A stretch of 64,000 nucleotides of DNA, from the NCBI GenBank assembly GCA_026770575.1, contig MU657166.1, forward strand, positions 1,149,102-1,213,101. Reading direction: 5' to 3'. The first letter of the stretch is position 1. Each line of letters opens with the position of its first letter. The stretch comes from Pelagophyceae sp. CCMP2097 (lineage: Eukaryota; Sar; Pelagophyceae). Under the pieces are notes generated by a model, which made no database searches, was not told where the DNA came from, and saw only the letters and a program-made list of their open reading frames with translations. Of this stretch, positions 10,740 through 21,741 are shown piece after piece. Made by a program: the position numbers and the translations under genes.

Positions 10740-11936
10740 ATGTCGCGACCAGGCGGCGGGCGCTCGAGCGAGGCAGGCGGCGGGCGCTCCATCGAGGGTG
10801 ACGTGCGGCCGGCGGGACAGGCCGAGGACGACGACGAAGCAATGCTGGGCGGCGACCCCCCGCGGGTCGTGCAGCCGGGCGCCGCCGCCGCGCCGGCACT
10901 CGAAGTGTTCGAGCAGCCAGATCTCCTCGCGCTCTTTCTGCGGCTGGCGGCGTCATCGAACGGGCTTGATTTGACTAACCGAGTCGCACGAGCTGCGCGG
11001 GCCATGGCGCCGGTCGTGCGCAAACTCATCTGGAACGACCGCATCCTGAAGGGCACGGCAATCCTCAAGGGGCACACCTGCGTGATCATGAGCTGCGCGT
11101 TCTCGCCCGACGGCAAGCGCCTTGTGACGGCGAGCGAGGACATGAAGGTGCGGCTCTGGGACGCCGAGACAGGCGCGCTGCAGACGACGCTGGAACTTCA
11201 CAGGGTTGGAGAGATCAGCTGCGCGGTCTCGCCCGACGGCAAGCGCCTCATGACGGCGAACCACGACGGGACGGTGCGGCTGTGGGACGCCGAGACGGGC
11301 GCGCTGCTGACGACGATCGAGGGGCGCCATTGGCACACCGGCTTCGTCACGAGCTGCGCGTTCTCGCCCGACGGCAAACGCATCGTGACGGCGAGCGAGG
11401 ACAAGACGGCGCGACTCTGGGACGCCGCGACGGGCGAGCTGCTGACGACGCTCACAGGGCACACCAACCACGTCGTGAGCTGCGCGTTCTCGCCCGACGG
11501 CACGCGCGTCGTGACGGCGAGCGGCACAACGGCGCGGCTCTGGGACGCCGAGACGGGCGCGTTCCTGGCGACGCTCGAGGGGCACACCGGCTACGGCGTG
11601 AGCTGCGCGTTCTCGCCCGACGGCAAGCGCCTCGTGACGGCGAGCGAGGACATGAAGGTGCGGCTCTGGGACGCCGAGACGGGCGCGCTGCAGACGACGC
11701 TCGAGGGGCACACCGGCGCCGTCACGAGCTGCGCGTTCTCGCCCGACGGCAAACGCATCGTGACAGGGAGCACCGACAAGACGGCGCGGGTGTTGGACGC
11801 CGAGACGGGCGCGCTGCTGCTGACGCTCGAGGGGCACACCGGCACCGTCAAGTACTGCGCGTTCTCGCCCGACGGCACGCGCGTCGTGACGGCGAGCTAC
11901 GACAGGACGGCGCGGCTCTGGAATGTCGCACTCTAA
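10740..11936 (+). CDS. WD40-repeat protein (seven-bladed propeller)
   Basis: From the first in-frame ATG the protein is about 398 residues. A low-complexity Gly/Arg N-terminus and a helical segment (LLALFLRLAASSNG) precede seven WD40 repeats with the core SCAFSPDGKRxVTAS, then a variable segment and RLWDAETGALLTTL. Seven repeats make one complete beta-propeller, a protein-binding scaffold. The repeats are very alike. At DNA level repeats 1 and 5 (from about 11091 and 11601) differ at only about three of roughly 105 positions, which suggests recent duplication or gene conversion. The sixth repeat has VLD in place of RLWD. The partner and process are unknown. The N-terminus may be incomplete (see the possible RING half upstream). 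Confidence 0.85.
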   Translation: MSRPGGGRSSEAGGGRSIEGDVRPAGQAEDDDEAMLGGDPPRVVQPGAAAAPALEVFEQPDLLALFLRLAASSNGLDLTNRVARAARAMAPVVRKLIWNDRILKGTAILKGHTCVIMSCAFSPDGKRLVTASEDMKVRLWDAETGALQTTLELHRVGEISCAVSPDGKRLMTANHDGTVRLWDAETGALLTTIEGRHWHTGFVTSCAFSPDGKRIVTASEDKTARLWDAATGELLTTLTGHTNHVVSCAFSPDGTRVVTASGTTARLWDAETGAFLATLEGHTGYGVSCAFSPDGKRLVTASEDMKVRLWDAETGALQTTLEGHTGAVTSCAFSPDGKRIVTGSTDKTARVLDAETGALLLTLEGHTGTVKYCAFSPDGTRVVTASYDRTARLWNVAL

Positions 11937-12211
11937 CTCGATGTCACACTGGCATCGCTATCGGATGTGTGAGGGTTTTCATTTGTACCCCGGGGAGGCA
12001 GTCTCGGAGAGCCACGTGCAGATCTGTACGCTTTTTGCACCTTATTGTTTTTGCACCACTGGCAGGGTCATCGGGCTGGCCAATCTGGCTGGCCCGACGG
12101 AATTCGGCGAGAGGCGATCACGGAATTCACGAAGGCCAACCGTCTCGGGGCTCGGCGTTCGTCGACCTCGGTGCGGCGCCCCCCGCATCCCGCGCCCGCC
12201 TCGCGGGCCGC

Positions 12212-15200
12212 ATGCCGCAGTTTGGCAAGATCGCGCGGTGTGCCGCGCTGGCCCTGGAATGTGGCGCCGTCGCGGCGTACCTCGCCTTCCCCAGGGCGTT
12301 TGGCGACGCGCCGTTCTCGCGCGGCGCTCAAAGCGACTGGCTGCGGCGACTCGACCCGACGAGGTCGTTGTTCGACTGGATCGCCCTCGGTTCATTGCGA
12401 GTATTGGCGCTAACAGTGCTCTGGTGCACGCGCCTCGCGGCCGTCGCATCGAAGCGCGCGCTCCAAAACTGGGCCGCGATGCACGGCGCTCTGGTGCTGG
12501 CCTGCGTCGGCATTCTGGCCTACCGGTCGGTGCGCCTCGACGCCGGAAGCAAAAACGCCCTGACGGCACGCGAGGCGGCTTTTGGCGTTTCGCTCGCGGC
12601 GGTGCATCTCGCGGCTCTAAAGTGCTTCGGCGGCGCCATCGACGTGCTTCAGACGGACGCCGCATTGCCTTGCGACCGCGAGGTTTACTTTCTCGGCTCT
12701 CTGGAGCAAATGGCCCGCAGCGTCGGTGTACATCCGGACCAACTCGCTCAGCTCCTCGGCGGCCCCACCGCGGGCCCAGAGACGCCGCGCTCGGCCCTCC
12801 AAGACGACGCGCAGGCCGCGCTGCTTTCGCCGCCGGACCGGGCGCAAAGCGACGGCGCTCATTCGGCCCAGGCGGCTTTGCGGAGGTTCGCCACGCGAGG
12901 CGCGTCCATCCGCGCCTTCTGGGCCGCGCACCTCGCGCGCGAAGTCGACCGCGCGCGCGCCCTGGCGCGCGACATTGAAGATGGCATCTTCCGGCCCACT
13001 GCTGTGTCGAACCACCAACGCGTCTTCGCGCTGCTCTTGCGCCTCTTTGCGCACGAAAACGTCTTGAAGGACCTCGAGCGAGTCTTCAGAAAAGACCCGC
13101 GCGTCCTCGCCTTCCACTCGCTCCAGCTCGCGACGTTTGTCCTCTTTGGAGCTTTTTGGGACGGTGAGTTGCCCGGGAGCCTTGCTTGGGGCCATCGAAT
13201 ATCGTCTTCCGGCGGCGCCTTTCACCGCCACGCCCTTGGCAGGCCCCGCGCTGCGCGACCTCCTTTTGGCGCTGTGCGTGGGCGACGCGCGCTTCGCGCA
13301 CCGGGTGGAGTGGTATTTACGCGCCTTTGCATCCGGCGAAATGACGCAAGTCGCCGCGTCGGAAATGACAGACAACGGAGTCGGAAGCAGGCATCAGAGG
13401 CGAGAGAAGCGCCGGAGGCAAGCTCGTCATCCGCGGGAAACGGACGCGCAAAACGGGCATCGCGCTAGGCCGGACCTGCGGCTGACGCCTCAGGGCGAGC
13501 GCGCCGTGGCGGCGCTGCGGCGCGACGTGCGCGACGCCGGCGAGGCGCCCGCGGCGGCGTGGCGCGCCGCGGCGCACAAGCAAGAGGAGGCCATGATCGC
13601 GCCGCGCGAGGGCGACGAAGCCAAGGAGGCCGATGGCGTGCCGCGCGCGCGCGCGCGGCCCCTGGAGCAAGGCGAAAAGTGCTTCGACGCGACGCTTTTA
13701 TTCGTAGAGGCTTTGACAGAGGTGTCTCGCGGGCTGTGCGACGAGAAGCGTGAGGACCGGTCCAAACTCCTCGGCGAGCGCTTGGAAGCGGTCAACGCCC
13801 GGTTCCTGCCTTCGCTGGCGGCGTACATCCCGCTAGGATTCGAAGGCCGGCGGCACCGAGTCGTGCGGATCCACACAGACGAATCTAAAGTATTTTCGAC
13901 CAAGGAACGGTGCCCCTTCCTGGCATGCATAGAAGTCATCGACCTCGACGACGAGGCGCCCGCGTCGCTCTACTCGCCGTCGCCGCGCAAGCGCGTCCTC
14001 GTCAAACCGCAAACGCACGAGACGGACGAGTTGCTGGGGCAGTGGAGCTCGTCCGCGGACGCCGACGCGCCTCCGCGAGTCTTCGAATCCTTCTTCAGCG
14101 CGACGCGGCCGCCGCGCGGTTCCGAGACGACGCCGCCCCGCACGCCGCCGCCGACGCCACCGCGCGGCGCCGCCGCAGCCCTCGCTGCCGCGCGTGGAGA
14201 GGCCCCGCGCCTTCCGGTGGACGCAACGAGCTACGCCTCACCGCAAACACCGCGGCTCCTCGGCGATGCCTCGTCGACGCCGACCGACGGCGCCGGCTAC
14301 GGGTCCATCCTCGACCGCGGCGCCGCCGACGGCGAAATGGGGATGCTGAAAACGCCGTCGACGGTGCTGGCGCCGCGCGCGCCGCGGCGCACGCCTCCTC
14401 GGTCTAGACCGGCGGCGCCGACGCCGCCGCGTGCCGACGCGTTTGGTTCCGCCCACGACGCGACCGCGCCGCGGCCGACAGTCGTCTTCCGCGAGCGGTG
14501 GTCCGCAGTCGAAAAGCGCCTCCGCACCAAAGCGGGCTGCGACGACGTCGCCGGCTGGCGCCTCGTGCCCGTGATCGTCAAGGCGCGCGACGACTTGCGC
14601 CAGGAACAGTTTGCTGCGCAACTCTTTGCGCAGGCGGTAAAATTGCCCGCGTCCGCGGCCGGGAGAAGCCAAGGGTGCAGGGAGAATCATCGAGGCGAGA
14701 GACCCGAGATCGGAAACGAACCGGGGCCTTGCACCCGTCTCTTTAGGCGGCGATTCTTCGCGACGCGGACGTGCCCGTCTGGCTGTCGCCGTACGACGTG
14801 CTGGCCACGGCGCCAGACGCGGGCCTCATCGAGGCCGTGCCAGACACGGTCTCGCTCGACGCGCTCCGGCGCAACGACCCGGACTACGACACTCTGCTGG
14901 ACTTCTTCCAACGCCACTTTGGCGCCTCTGGCCCGAGGCTGGCGCAAGCGAGAGCCAACTTCGTAGAATCTCTGGCCCCCGCGTGCATCATGTCCTACCT
15001 CCTTCAGCTCAAGGACCGGCACAACGGCAACATCCTGCTGGACGCCCAGGGGCGAGTCTCGCACATTGACTTTGGGTACATGCTCTTGAGTCGACTTTGC
15101 CGCGTCCAAGAAGGTCCAACTCGAGTCCGCGACGTCAAACGCGGCGTTGCCGAGCCTGTGTCGCTTCATATCTCCGCCAGGCTCGCCGGGGGGCAACATG

Positions 15201-15548
15201 GGCTTCGAGGCTGCGCCGTTCAAGCTGACGACGGAGTTCCTGGACGTTGTGGGCCCGGAGCACTTTTGGCGCTTCCGGGAGCTCTGTCTCCGAACCTTCC
15301 TCGCGCTACGGCGAGACCGGCACCGCCTCGTCCTCCTCGCCGAGATGACGGTATCCGGCTGCGACCATTTGCCCTGCTTCGCGGGGCAGCCGAGGGAGGC
15401 CATTGATGCGATGCAGCGCCGCTTCAAGCCAAAGCTCTCAGAGAGGCAGTGCCGCCTCTTCGTCCACGGCCTCATCGACAAGGCCACGAACCACTGGCGC
15501 ACGACGTTGTACGACAAGTACCAGCGCTGCTGCGTCGGCATACTCTGA
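12212..15548 (+). CDS. PI4K: Type III phosphatidylinositol 4-kinase (PI4K-beta/PIK1 type) with membrane-spanning N-terminus
   Basis: Makes PI4P from phosphatidylinositol, normally at Golgi-type membranes. Exons: 12212-13163, 13243-14636, 14747-15089 and 15181-15548 (1018 residues). The catalytic domain has [31 protein letters not shown], the catalytic loop [14 protein letters not shown] and [19 protein letters not shown] (DFG equivalent), then APFKLTTEF and a C-terminal helix region. A helical-domain segment ([12 protein letters not shown]) lies near residue 345. The first 130 residues hold about four hydrophobic stretches (near 8-24, 50-70, 84-100 and 112-130), unusual for PI4K-beta, which is normally recruited by partners. 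A Pro/Ala-rich disordered linker lies before the kinase. The intron 3 donor is GTCGAC. The start is the first ATG; an earlier exon cannot be excluded. Confidence 0.9.
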
Positions 15549-15603
15549 TCATAATAGTACCTGCACCGACGCCGTGATTCGACCGGGATGTCGAACGAGC
15601 CCG

Positions 15604-15643
15604 AGCACTGTGCTTCGACCGAGGGCACTGTGCTTCGACCGAG
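15604..15643. repeat. 20-bp tandem duplication downstream of PI4K
   Basis: GCACTGTGCTTCGACCGAG occurs twice in tandem about 60 bp after the PI4K stop. Confidence 0.85.
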
Positions 15644-15698
15644 ATAAAGTTACTTGCAAGCATGCCGTCGGGCCGCGTGCTTGCGCGGGGCGGGGCCC

Positions 15699-16563
15699 TT
15701 AGGACTTTTGGAACTCGGACTTCGAGACTTCGACGTGTTCCCCCTCGTGGAGCTCGTAGACGTACGTCACCACTTTGTTCCCCTGGATCGCCAGCAGCAC
15801 AAACGACGGCACGACCTCGCTCTGCAAACTCGAGTACGCCCCCGTGATCGAACCTGTATTCGGGGCGTCCCCGCATCGCGGCTTTTTTGGGCGGCGGCTT
15901 TGCACGTGGCTGGAACGCACCCGGGTTGATGAACCATTTCCCGTTAAACTCGTTGACCTCGTTCTTGTGCGTGTGGCCCGTGATGAGGATGTCGACGTCG
16001 AGGCGGCGCTGGTGCATAGCCAGCGAATGCGAGTCACCCCATGGGACTACCTGGTGGCCGTGCATCAGGCCAATCTTGAAAGCCCCAATCGTGACGACCT
16101 TGGACTCCGGGTAGCCGCCAGACTCGTCAAAGTCGCCCGCGACGATGTGCATGTTCGGCGCCAGAGAACGCAGCTCCTGCGAGGAGGCCGTGGGGAAAGC
16201 CGCACGACAGGGCCCGTCCGTACTGGCGACGAACCTCGTACTGCTCGCGCGTCGAGAGGTTGCCCGTGCAGAGCACGTGCTGCATCTTGTTCGGCACGAG
16301 CATGCGCTGCCGACGAGGCGATGGTCCGGCGTCGCGCGGGAAGAGGCACCCGGACAACACAAATCGACAGACCTGAAACTTTTCTGGGATGAACGCGGCG
16401 CGGTGCGGGATGTGCGCATCGCCGAGCACCTACGCCCGGCCTCGCGGACCGCGACCGCGCGCGGGGCACAACAACAGGAGGAGAAAATGCCCGAGGATCG
16501 AATCGGCGCATCCGGCGGCGTTTGTCGACGGCGACTCACGAGCACGAGCTCGCCAAACGACAT
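15699..16563 (-). CDS. VPS29: Vacuolar protein sorting protein 29 (retromer subunit)
   Basis: Calcineurin-like phosphoesterase fold that acts as a scaffold in retromer (with VPS35 and VPS26) for endosome-to-Golgi recycling. Five exons: 16540-16563, 16373-16429, 16235-16306, 15921-16176 and 15699-15853, giving 187 residues (family about 182). Signature blocks: [91 protein letters not shown] and [18 protein letters not shown]. It keeps the metal-site D-H and GHTH residues, as other VPS29s do. The first exon codes for only eight residues (MSFGELVL). All introns are GT-AG, 58-110 bp. Confidence 0.96.
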
Positions 16564-16848
16564 GGCCCCTTTGCACTGCGAAGCCCTGGTGTCCAAAACA
16601 GCCTCAAGCCTTCCCCCCAGGAGGTCTCCACTCCACTGCCGAGACTGCTCAAATACAATGTAATCTCAAATGACTCGGAGGTCAACCCGCCGCGCGCACA
16701 CACAACCGCTGCGACGGTCTCCAACGCCGGTGGACGCTTAGGACGCTTGGTTGCTGCGACGGGCGCCGTGGACGCTTGGTCGCCCGTCGCAGAGAGTCTC
16801 GACTCGACTCCACCACCCGAGGGCCACGCGTCTCGTTCGATCCGTGTG

Positions 16849-18828
16849 CTATAATGTCCGTCGGATGGGCGGCAGCCGGACTCCGTTGTTGCTACCGGCG
16901 GGTGGGGGTGCCGGCTCGACCGTTGCGTTGCCGGCGGGTGGAGCTGCCGGCTCGGGGACTGCAACGGCGGCGGTGCCGGCGGGCTGCGGCTCGGGGACTG
17001 CAACAGTGGCGGTGCCGGCGGGCTGCTGCGCTTGCGCCGCTCCGTCGTCTGCTTCTCGCCGCGGCCTTAGCAACCTGCAGCAGCCGCCGCGTCGAAGTTC
17101 AAAGTGCGTGTCGGTGCACGTCACTTCCCAAACTCCCCAAAATCCATCTGCCATCGCGTCGGGCGCCGCCCAGAGCGCGTGGGCCACGTGGCCCGAGCGG
17201 CGCGCGTCTTCTGCGCCGTACGTCTTTGAGAAGTAGAGCTGGGACCCGACGACGGTGCCGCGGACTCGGAACGCCCCGATGTTGTCCGCCCCAAACCCGC
17301 CCATGGCCCCGCCTTTGTCAATGCTGAGCGAAATCTTCGAGTAGTCCTTGAACGACCCGGATGAGTAAAACGAGTAAAAGTCCCACTGTTCCAGCACCTG
17401 CCAAAGGGAGCGTCGGGGAACGCTCTCGTCGTCCATCGTGCAGAGAGGTGGAAAAGGGGATGCGCTCACCCGTGGCCAGGGCTGCCTTCGCTCAGCCTCG
17501 CGCGCGGCGTTGCCCGCTGCTGTGGCATCGCGGCGAAAGTCGGGGGGCAGCGCGATCCCGGCGTGGTCCTCGCTCGAGAGGAACGTGTTCACCAGTGCGC
17601 GCGAGGCGTGCTTGCAGCCCATGCCCGCGCAGTAGTCGTGCGTGCGCTGCTGCGGCGCGCCCGGAGCGGAAGAGACGTGGAGCGTGACGCGTGCGGAAGG
17701 GGACGTCAATAAAGCCACCAGCGACTTCCTCGCGCCACACGCAGCCATCTCCGCCAGCACCCGGCCGTGCACGCCCGCGGGGCAAGCAAGGTTCGCCAGC
17801 GCTGCAGCCGCGAGCTCCTAAGCTTCGACGGTCGCGGCGTCCGGGGGCTCGTCCGACGACACACCCCGGTTCGGGACCCCGGATAGGGCGGCTCGCCTGG
17901 ATGGCGCCGAGTTCGTTTGCGAGGAGCGCGACGAGCATGGCCACGGCCCCTGCCTCTTGGACGCGACGGGCGACGTCTTCGGCTCCCTTTGCGTGCGCCG
18001 TGATGACCACCATCGCCTCGAGCGCGCGCAGCGCATTGCGCCGGCCCTCGGTGCTCAACGTATACGTCCGCGCCACCATGTCGCCGCCGCGCGCGCCGGA
18101 CCCTGGGAGCGGGTGCGCGACCTCGCGGTCGCGCCGGGAGTACGTCCACGGCGCCGGGTCCGACCGCCGAGGCGCGGAGATGGCGCGGCACATGTCGTCG
18201 ACAAAGGCGTAGACATCGCGCGCCAGCAGCGCGCTGCGCAGCGCGACGGTTCGGTAGTGCGCCAGCTGCGTGTCGTCGCCGTCGTCGCCCGCGCCGCCGG
18301 CTGCCGGGCTTCGTCGAGGTGCGTGGAGCCACCAGGCCTCGTCGAGGTGCTGCTGCTCGTAGCTCGCGCGCCAGAGCGCGCCGTCGAGGAGCCACTCGCG
18401 CGCGGCGCGCGAGCAGATCGAGTAGTCGACGAGGGCTGGCCCGTCGCAAAACGCGCAGACGCATGCGCCGACCTGCGGGTCACGACGGAGCGTCAAGACA
18501 TGTTCTAGCACGCGCGCACGGAGGTGAGTCCCAGTCGCGGGCGAGTCCCGGTCGCGGGACGCGGGTGGCGCGCGTCGCCGGGGAGGCCGTGGGGCCCGAC
18601 GTCTCGCGCGGCTTTAGCGGCTTCGGCGGCGTCGGCCTGCATCGTGTCCGGCTTTGGCTTTGCCGGGCCGATGGAGGCCTCTACGAGGACGTCGAAGTGA
18701 GCCATATTTTGGCGCAGGTCCGCTATGCTCGCGCGAGTCTTTTCGTGTTCCAGCTCAAACGAAGCCAACTGCGCCTGCGACTCCAGCAGCCACGCGGGCA
18801 GGTACGACCGCTTCGCCGGGTCCACCAT
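16849..18828 (-). CDS. F-box-like protein with ARM-type helices and a novel C-terminal beta domain
   Basis: Four exons: 18601-18828, 17897-18472, 17470-17817 and 16849-17397 (566 residues). An N-terminal coiled helix is followed by an F-box-like stretch (LVDYSICSRAAREWLLDGALWRASY). Armadillo-like helices follow (RNALRALEAMVVITAHAKG; ELAAAALANLACPAGV). The last third has a beta-rich domain (WDFYSFYSSGSFKDYSKI; FGADNIGAFRVRGTVVGSQLYFSK; GFWGVWEVTCTDTHFEL) that I cannot name, then a PAGTATVAVPEP-type repeat tail. The plausible role is substrate selection for an SCF ubiquitin ligase, by analogy. Intron 2 is GC-AG (CAG|GCGAGC). Intron 3 (17398-17469) is 72 bp, stopless and in frame, so it may be retained. 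The join of exon 1 to exon 2 (donor GTCGGG) is the weakest point. Confidence 0.62.
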
Positions 18829-18843
18829 ATCGCAGGCGCGCGC

Positions 18844-18884
18844 GAAGCGCCGGGGACCGGTGCAGAAGCGCCGGGGACCGGTGC
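18844..18884. repeat. 21-bp tandem duplication
   Basis: The unit GAAGCGCCGGGGACCGGTGC is repeated twice, just upstream of the F-box gene start. Confidence 0.85.
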
Positions 18885-19014
18885 TTTTCTAAAGTCGGTT
18901 TGACTGAGAGCCGCCCGGCGGGAGGCGGGCCCGCGGCGAGGACGGCGCGCCCGGCAAGCTTGCTCCCCCTTCTCAACACGGCCCGGCCGTGACCGTCACG
19001 AAGAAATCTCCAAA

Positions 19015-19103
19015 TTTCCTATCGGAATCTAGGCGTGCATTTCCATTCAAGAAAACGTCCGCCGCGATTTCGTTGCGGGCGGACAAGCTGTTATAGGAAT
19101 TCC
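19015..19103. promoter_or_regulatory. Pair of TAGGAAT-type elements
   Basis: TTTCCTATCGGAATCTAGG at 19015-19033 and ATAGGAATTCC near 19094-19103. They resemble palindromes next to other gene starts in the window. They lie 190-270 bp upstream of the F-box gene. Confidence 0.3.
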
Positions 19104-19450
19104 GCCGTTCCCGTCGAGTCAGAGCCGCCGTTAGGGTTCAATTTCAAAACGAGGAGCGGGGGCACCTGGACGCGTGCACCGTCGGGGGGATGTCGGCCTG
19201 CAGCGAGCCGCGTTTCCAACGTCCGAGCGCCCGCCTATTTACGCGCGGGGACGCGGACGCGTCGTCCTCGAGGAGCCCGCCCAGCGGCGGGCAGCGCCGC
19301 GGGGGCCGTTTATTTCCGAGGTGTATAGTTTAAGATCCGAGGAACTCGGACAACACTAGGCCGGGCTCTGGGAACTTTGGGGAGCCCGGGCGGCGCGTGA
19401 GCGTGCTAGTGACGCGTGAGCGCGACCCGGGAAGTACCGCTGTATAAAAA

Positions 19451-20023
19451 TCAGAGCAGGAACACAGGTTTCTCCCGAGGCGGTTGGTGGTCACAGATCC
19501 CGCTGTGGCGCTCGACCCACCTAAGCGAAGCGTCAGGGCCGGCGCCTCAAAAGCGTCGATCGAGGTCTTCAAGAAGGGCCAAAAGAGGCCACGCACTGCC
19601 ACCACAACAAGCCAGTCGCGGGGTCGACGGGCATCTTCTGGAGCATCTCGAGCTGTTTCTGCTGGATCGTGCCTGCGACAACGGGCGCTCGGGGCGGGGC
19701 GAGGCTCCGCGTCCGTCGGCGCGGCGGAAACGCGGCGGCGGGCGTGCGGGGCGGGGCGCGAGGCGCACCTGTTTTCCATGCCTCGTAGTATTCTTTAAGG
19801 TGGCGATGTACTTCGAGCGAGGAGAGGATTTTCTTCGGCGCCCTACGTTTGGTCGTTAAAACGCGACGTATGATGAGATTCGCGGCGCGGGCGCGAGGCG
19901 CGGCCGGACGCACGGTTGGCTCTCCTTCTCGTTCTCGAACTCGACGGGCTTGGAGTAGTCGCCCGTCTCGTCGACCTCGGGCTTCCCGCAGTCGCTCAGC
20001 CCGCAATCCAACGAGTTGCCCAT
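19451..20023 (-). CDS. Small myristoylated protein of unknown function
   Basis: Four short exons: 19914-20023, 19769-19842, 19597-19672 and 19451-19520, giving 109 residues. The N-terminus MGNSLDCGLSDCG is a strong N-myristoylation signal with nearby cysteines for palmitoylation, so the protein is probably membrane-attached. It continues with an acidic segment (EVDETGDYSKPVEFENE), then a helix SLEVHRHLKEYYEAWK, then IQQKQLEMLQKMPVDPATG and LLWWQWVERHSG. I do not recognise the family. The last exon was chosen because exon 3 ends in a GTGCGT donor and the join keeps frame. Without that splice the protein ends at a stop at 19569 (95 residues). The gene is divergent from the DHHC gene, 266 bp between starts. 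Confidence 0.6.
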
Positions 20024-20289
20024 CCTAAAATGCACCAGTCGGTCCAGTGGAAAAGCGCGGGCAAAGGCGGTCGCGGTCGCGCCGCGGGGCCATCGGCGGC
20101 GCGCGGCCCTTTTCCCTGCCCCCGCACGCACCTAGGAGCACGCCCTAACACGTGGGTCCCACACCCCTCTAAACAGGCACACTAAAAACAGGCCTTGGGA
20201 TTACATTCGGCATTTTACCCTCAGGACGGGCAGGCCTCTAGTAGGTGATCAGGCACGGGGCTCCGACGCTCTGGGCCCGGGGTTCGGCC

Positions 20290-21581
20290 ATGACGCGCGT
20301 CAACGGGTTCGACGCCCCGCCGCACCCGCTGCAGGTCCGCCTCCTTTCGTTTCGGGCGCCGTCGGAGCGCGGGTTAGGTGTGCACCTGGGTCTTGTTCCC
20401 TCTCATACTCTTCGGGTTCTACGCCATCCTCGTCCCCGTGCTCCCTATAGAGCTCCAGAACGCCGTCCTGCCCATCTACTCCTTCTTCGCCGCCGCCACG
20501 TTTTTCTCGGCGTGGATCACCTCGGTGCGGACCCGCGCGGAAGGCCGACAGTCAGGGGAGAGGAGCGCGTCGGCGGCGCCCCGCTCAAAGCCGCCGCCCT
20601 CGCAGGCGATCGATCCGCGCGACACGCGCGCGCTCGAGACGGAGCAAACTCCGGCGTCGCCCATGAAATGCATTTTGTCGGAATGGGTCTGCGGTCTTAA
20701 TTTCGCCGGCCTGGGCCTTTGTGCCTTATGGCGTTTGCGCCCCGTGGGACGGTGGCGATCCGCTCGTAGGTGGGCGCGCGACGACAAGCCCGTGCCGGCG
20801 CCGTCGTGGACGCGCTGCGACTGCTTTGCGATCAAAAACGCCGAGCTGGCCCCGGAGACCCACCAGTGCTACCTCTGCCAGGCGCAGGTGTGCACGTCTT
20901 CCAAGCACTGCCGCTTCTGCGACAAGTGCGTCCTGCGCTTCGACCACCACTGCAAGTGGCTGAACACGTGCGTCGGCAGAAAGAATTACCGCTACTTCCT
21001 CGCCGTCATCGTGTGTGAGGCAGCCGCGCCACGCCGGCAAACCAGGAGACACGGAGGCGTGCGCGGAAGACGCCGGGGACGACGCTGGTCGGGCCCGCGC
21101 GACGTTGCGCGTGCTCGCGCGGCGGGTGCTGCGTGCTCGGGGCGGGTGCCGCGTTTCACGCCAAACCCCAGGCACGTGGGTCTTCACGACGCTGCACCTC
21201 GCAATCTCCATCTACGCCATCGCGGAGCTGTACCGCGGCTCTGACTCCTCCGTGCAGCGGCGGTCCCGCGAGCACTGGCTCACACGCGCGTCCGCGAGCC
21301 GACACGTGCACGAGGCGGCCATCATCCTCTGGGGCGCCGCCGTCGCGCCCTTTGCGGCGTTGATCGGCCAGCTCGCCGTCTTCCACGCCATGTTGGTGCG
21401 CAAGGACATGACTACCTATGAGTACATCCTCGCCGAGTCTCGGCGCGACGAGTCCGGGGCGAAAGACGCAACTGCCTGCTGCTTCGACGCGAGTGAAATC
21501 GACTTTGACGCGCGCCGGTGTACGTGCGCGCCAAAGGCGCGCGTCGAGGGCGGCGTCGAACTCTCGGTGAGGCATCTTTGA
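20290..21581 (+). CDS. DHHC-type palmitoyltransferase
   Basis: Membrane enzyme that adds palmitate to protein cysteines. Model: 20290-20334, 20378-20524, 20606-20625, 20770-21014 and 21172-21581 (288 residues). Two membrane helices ([33 protein letters not shown]) come before the cysteine-rich domain: [20 protein letters not shown], then [20 protein letters not shown] with the DHHC catalytic motif. Two more helices follow. The 20-bp exon 3 (coding IDPRDT, matching the usual DPxDP site) needs a 3n stopless intron before it and a GC-AG intron after it. Reading straight through 20525-20769 is also open, so this part is uncertain. The last codons lie next to a GTGAGG donor, so one more small exon is possible. 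Confidence 0.88.
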
Positions 21582-21741
21582 TATACAGAAATGCTTTTGA
21601 TCGACGGACGGCTGTGAACGCTCGACCGCGCACTTGGTAGGAGAGACTGCCGGCCGAGAGCTAGACGGCCCGCGTCGCGCGCCCCGAGCGGAGGAGCGCA
21701 CCCGGCGGCGCCCCTGCGCGTGCAAATTAAAGCGTTAAGAC

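Larger units (their letters stand above)
18829..19450. other. Intergenic region with TAGGAAT-type elements
   Basis: About 620 bp upstream of the F-box gene. It contains a 21-bp tandem duplication (18844-18884) and two TAGGAAT-type elements. No coding region is supported. Confidence 0.5.

Noticed and set aside
11282..13468. 728-codon plus-strand open frame covering both the WD40 gene and PI4K
   Set aside because: Its first half is an out-of-frame shadow of the WD40 repeats (GRRDGRAADDA-like). Only the part from 12212 is a real exon.
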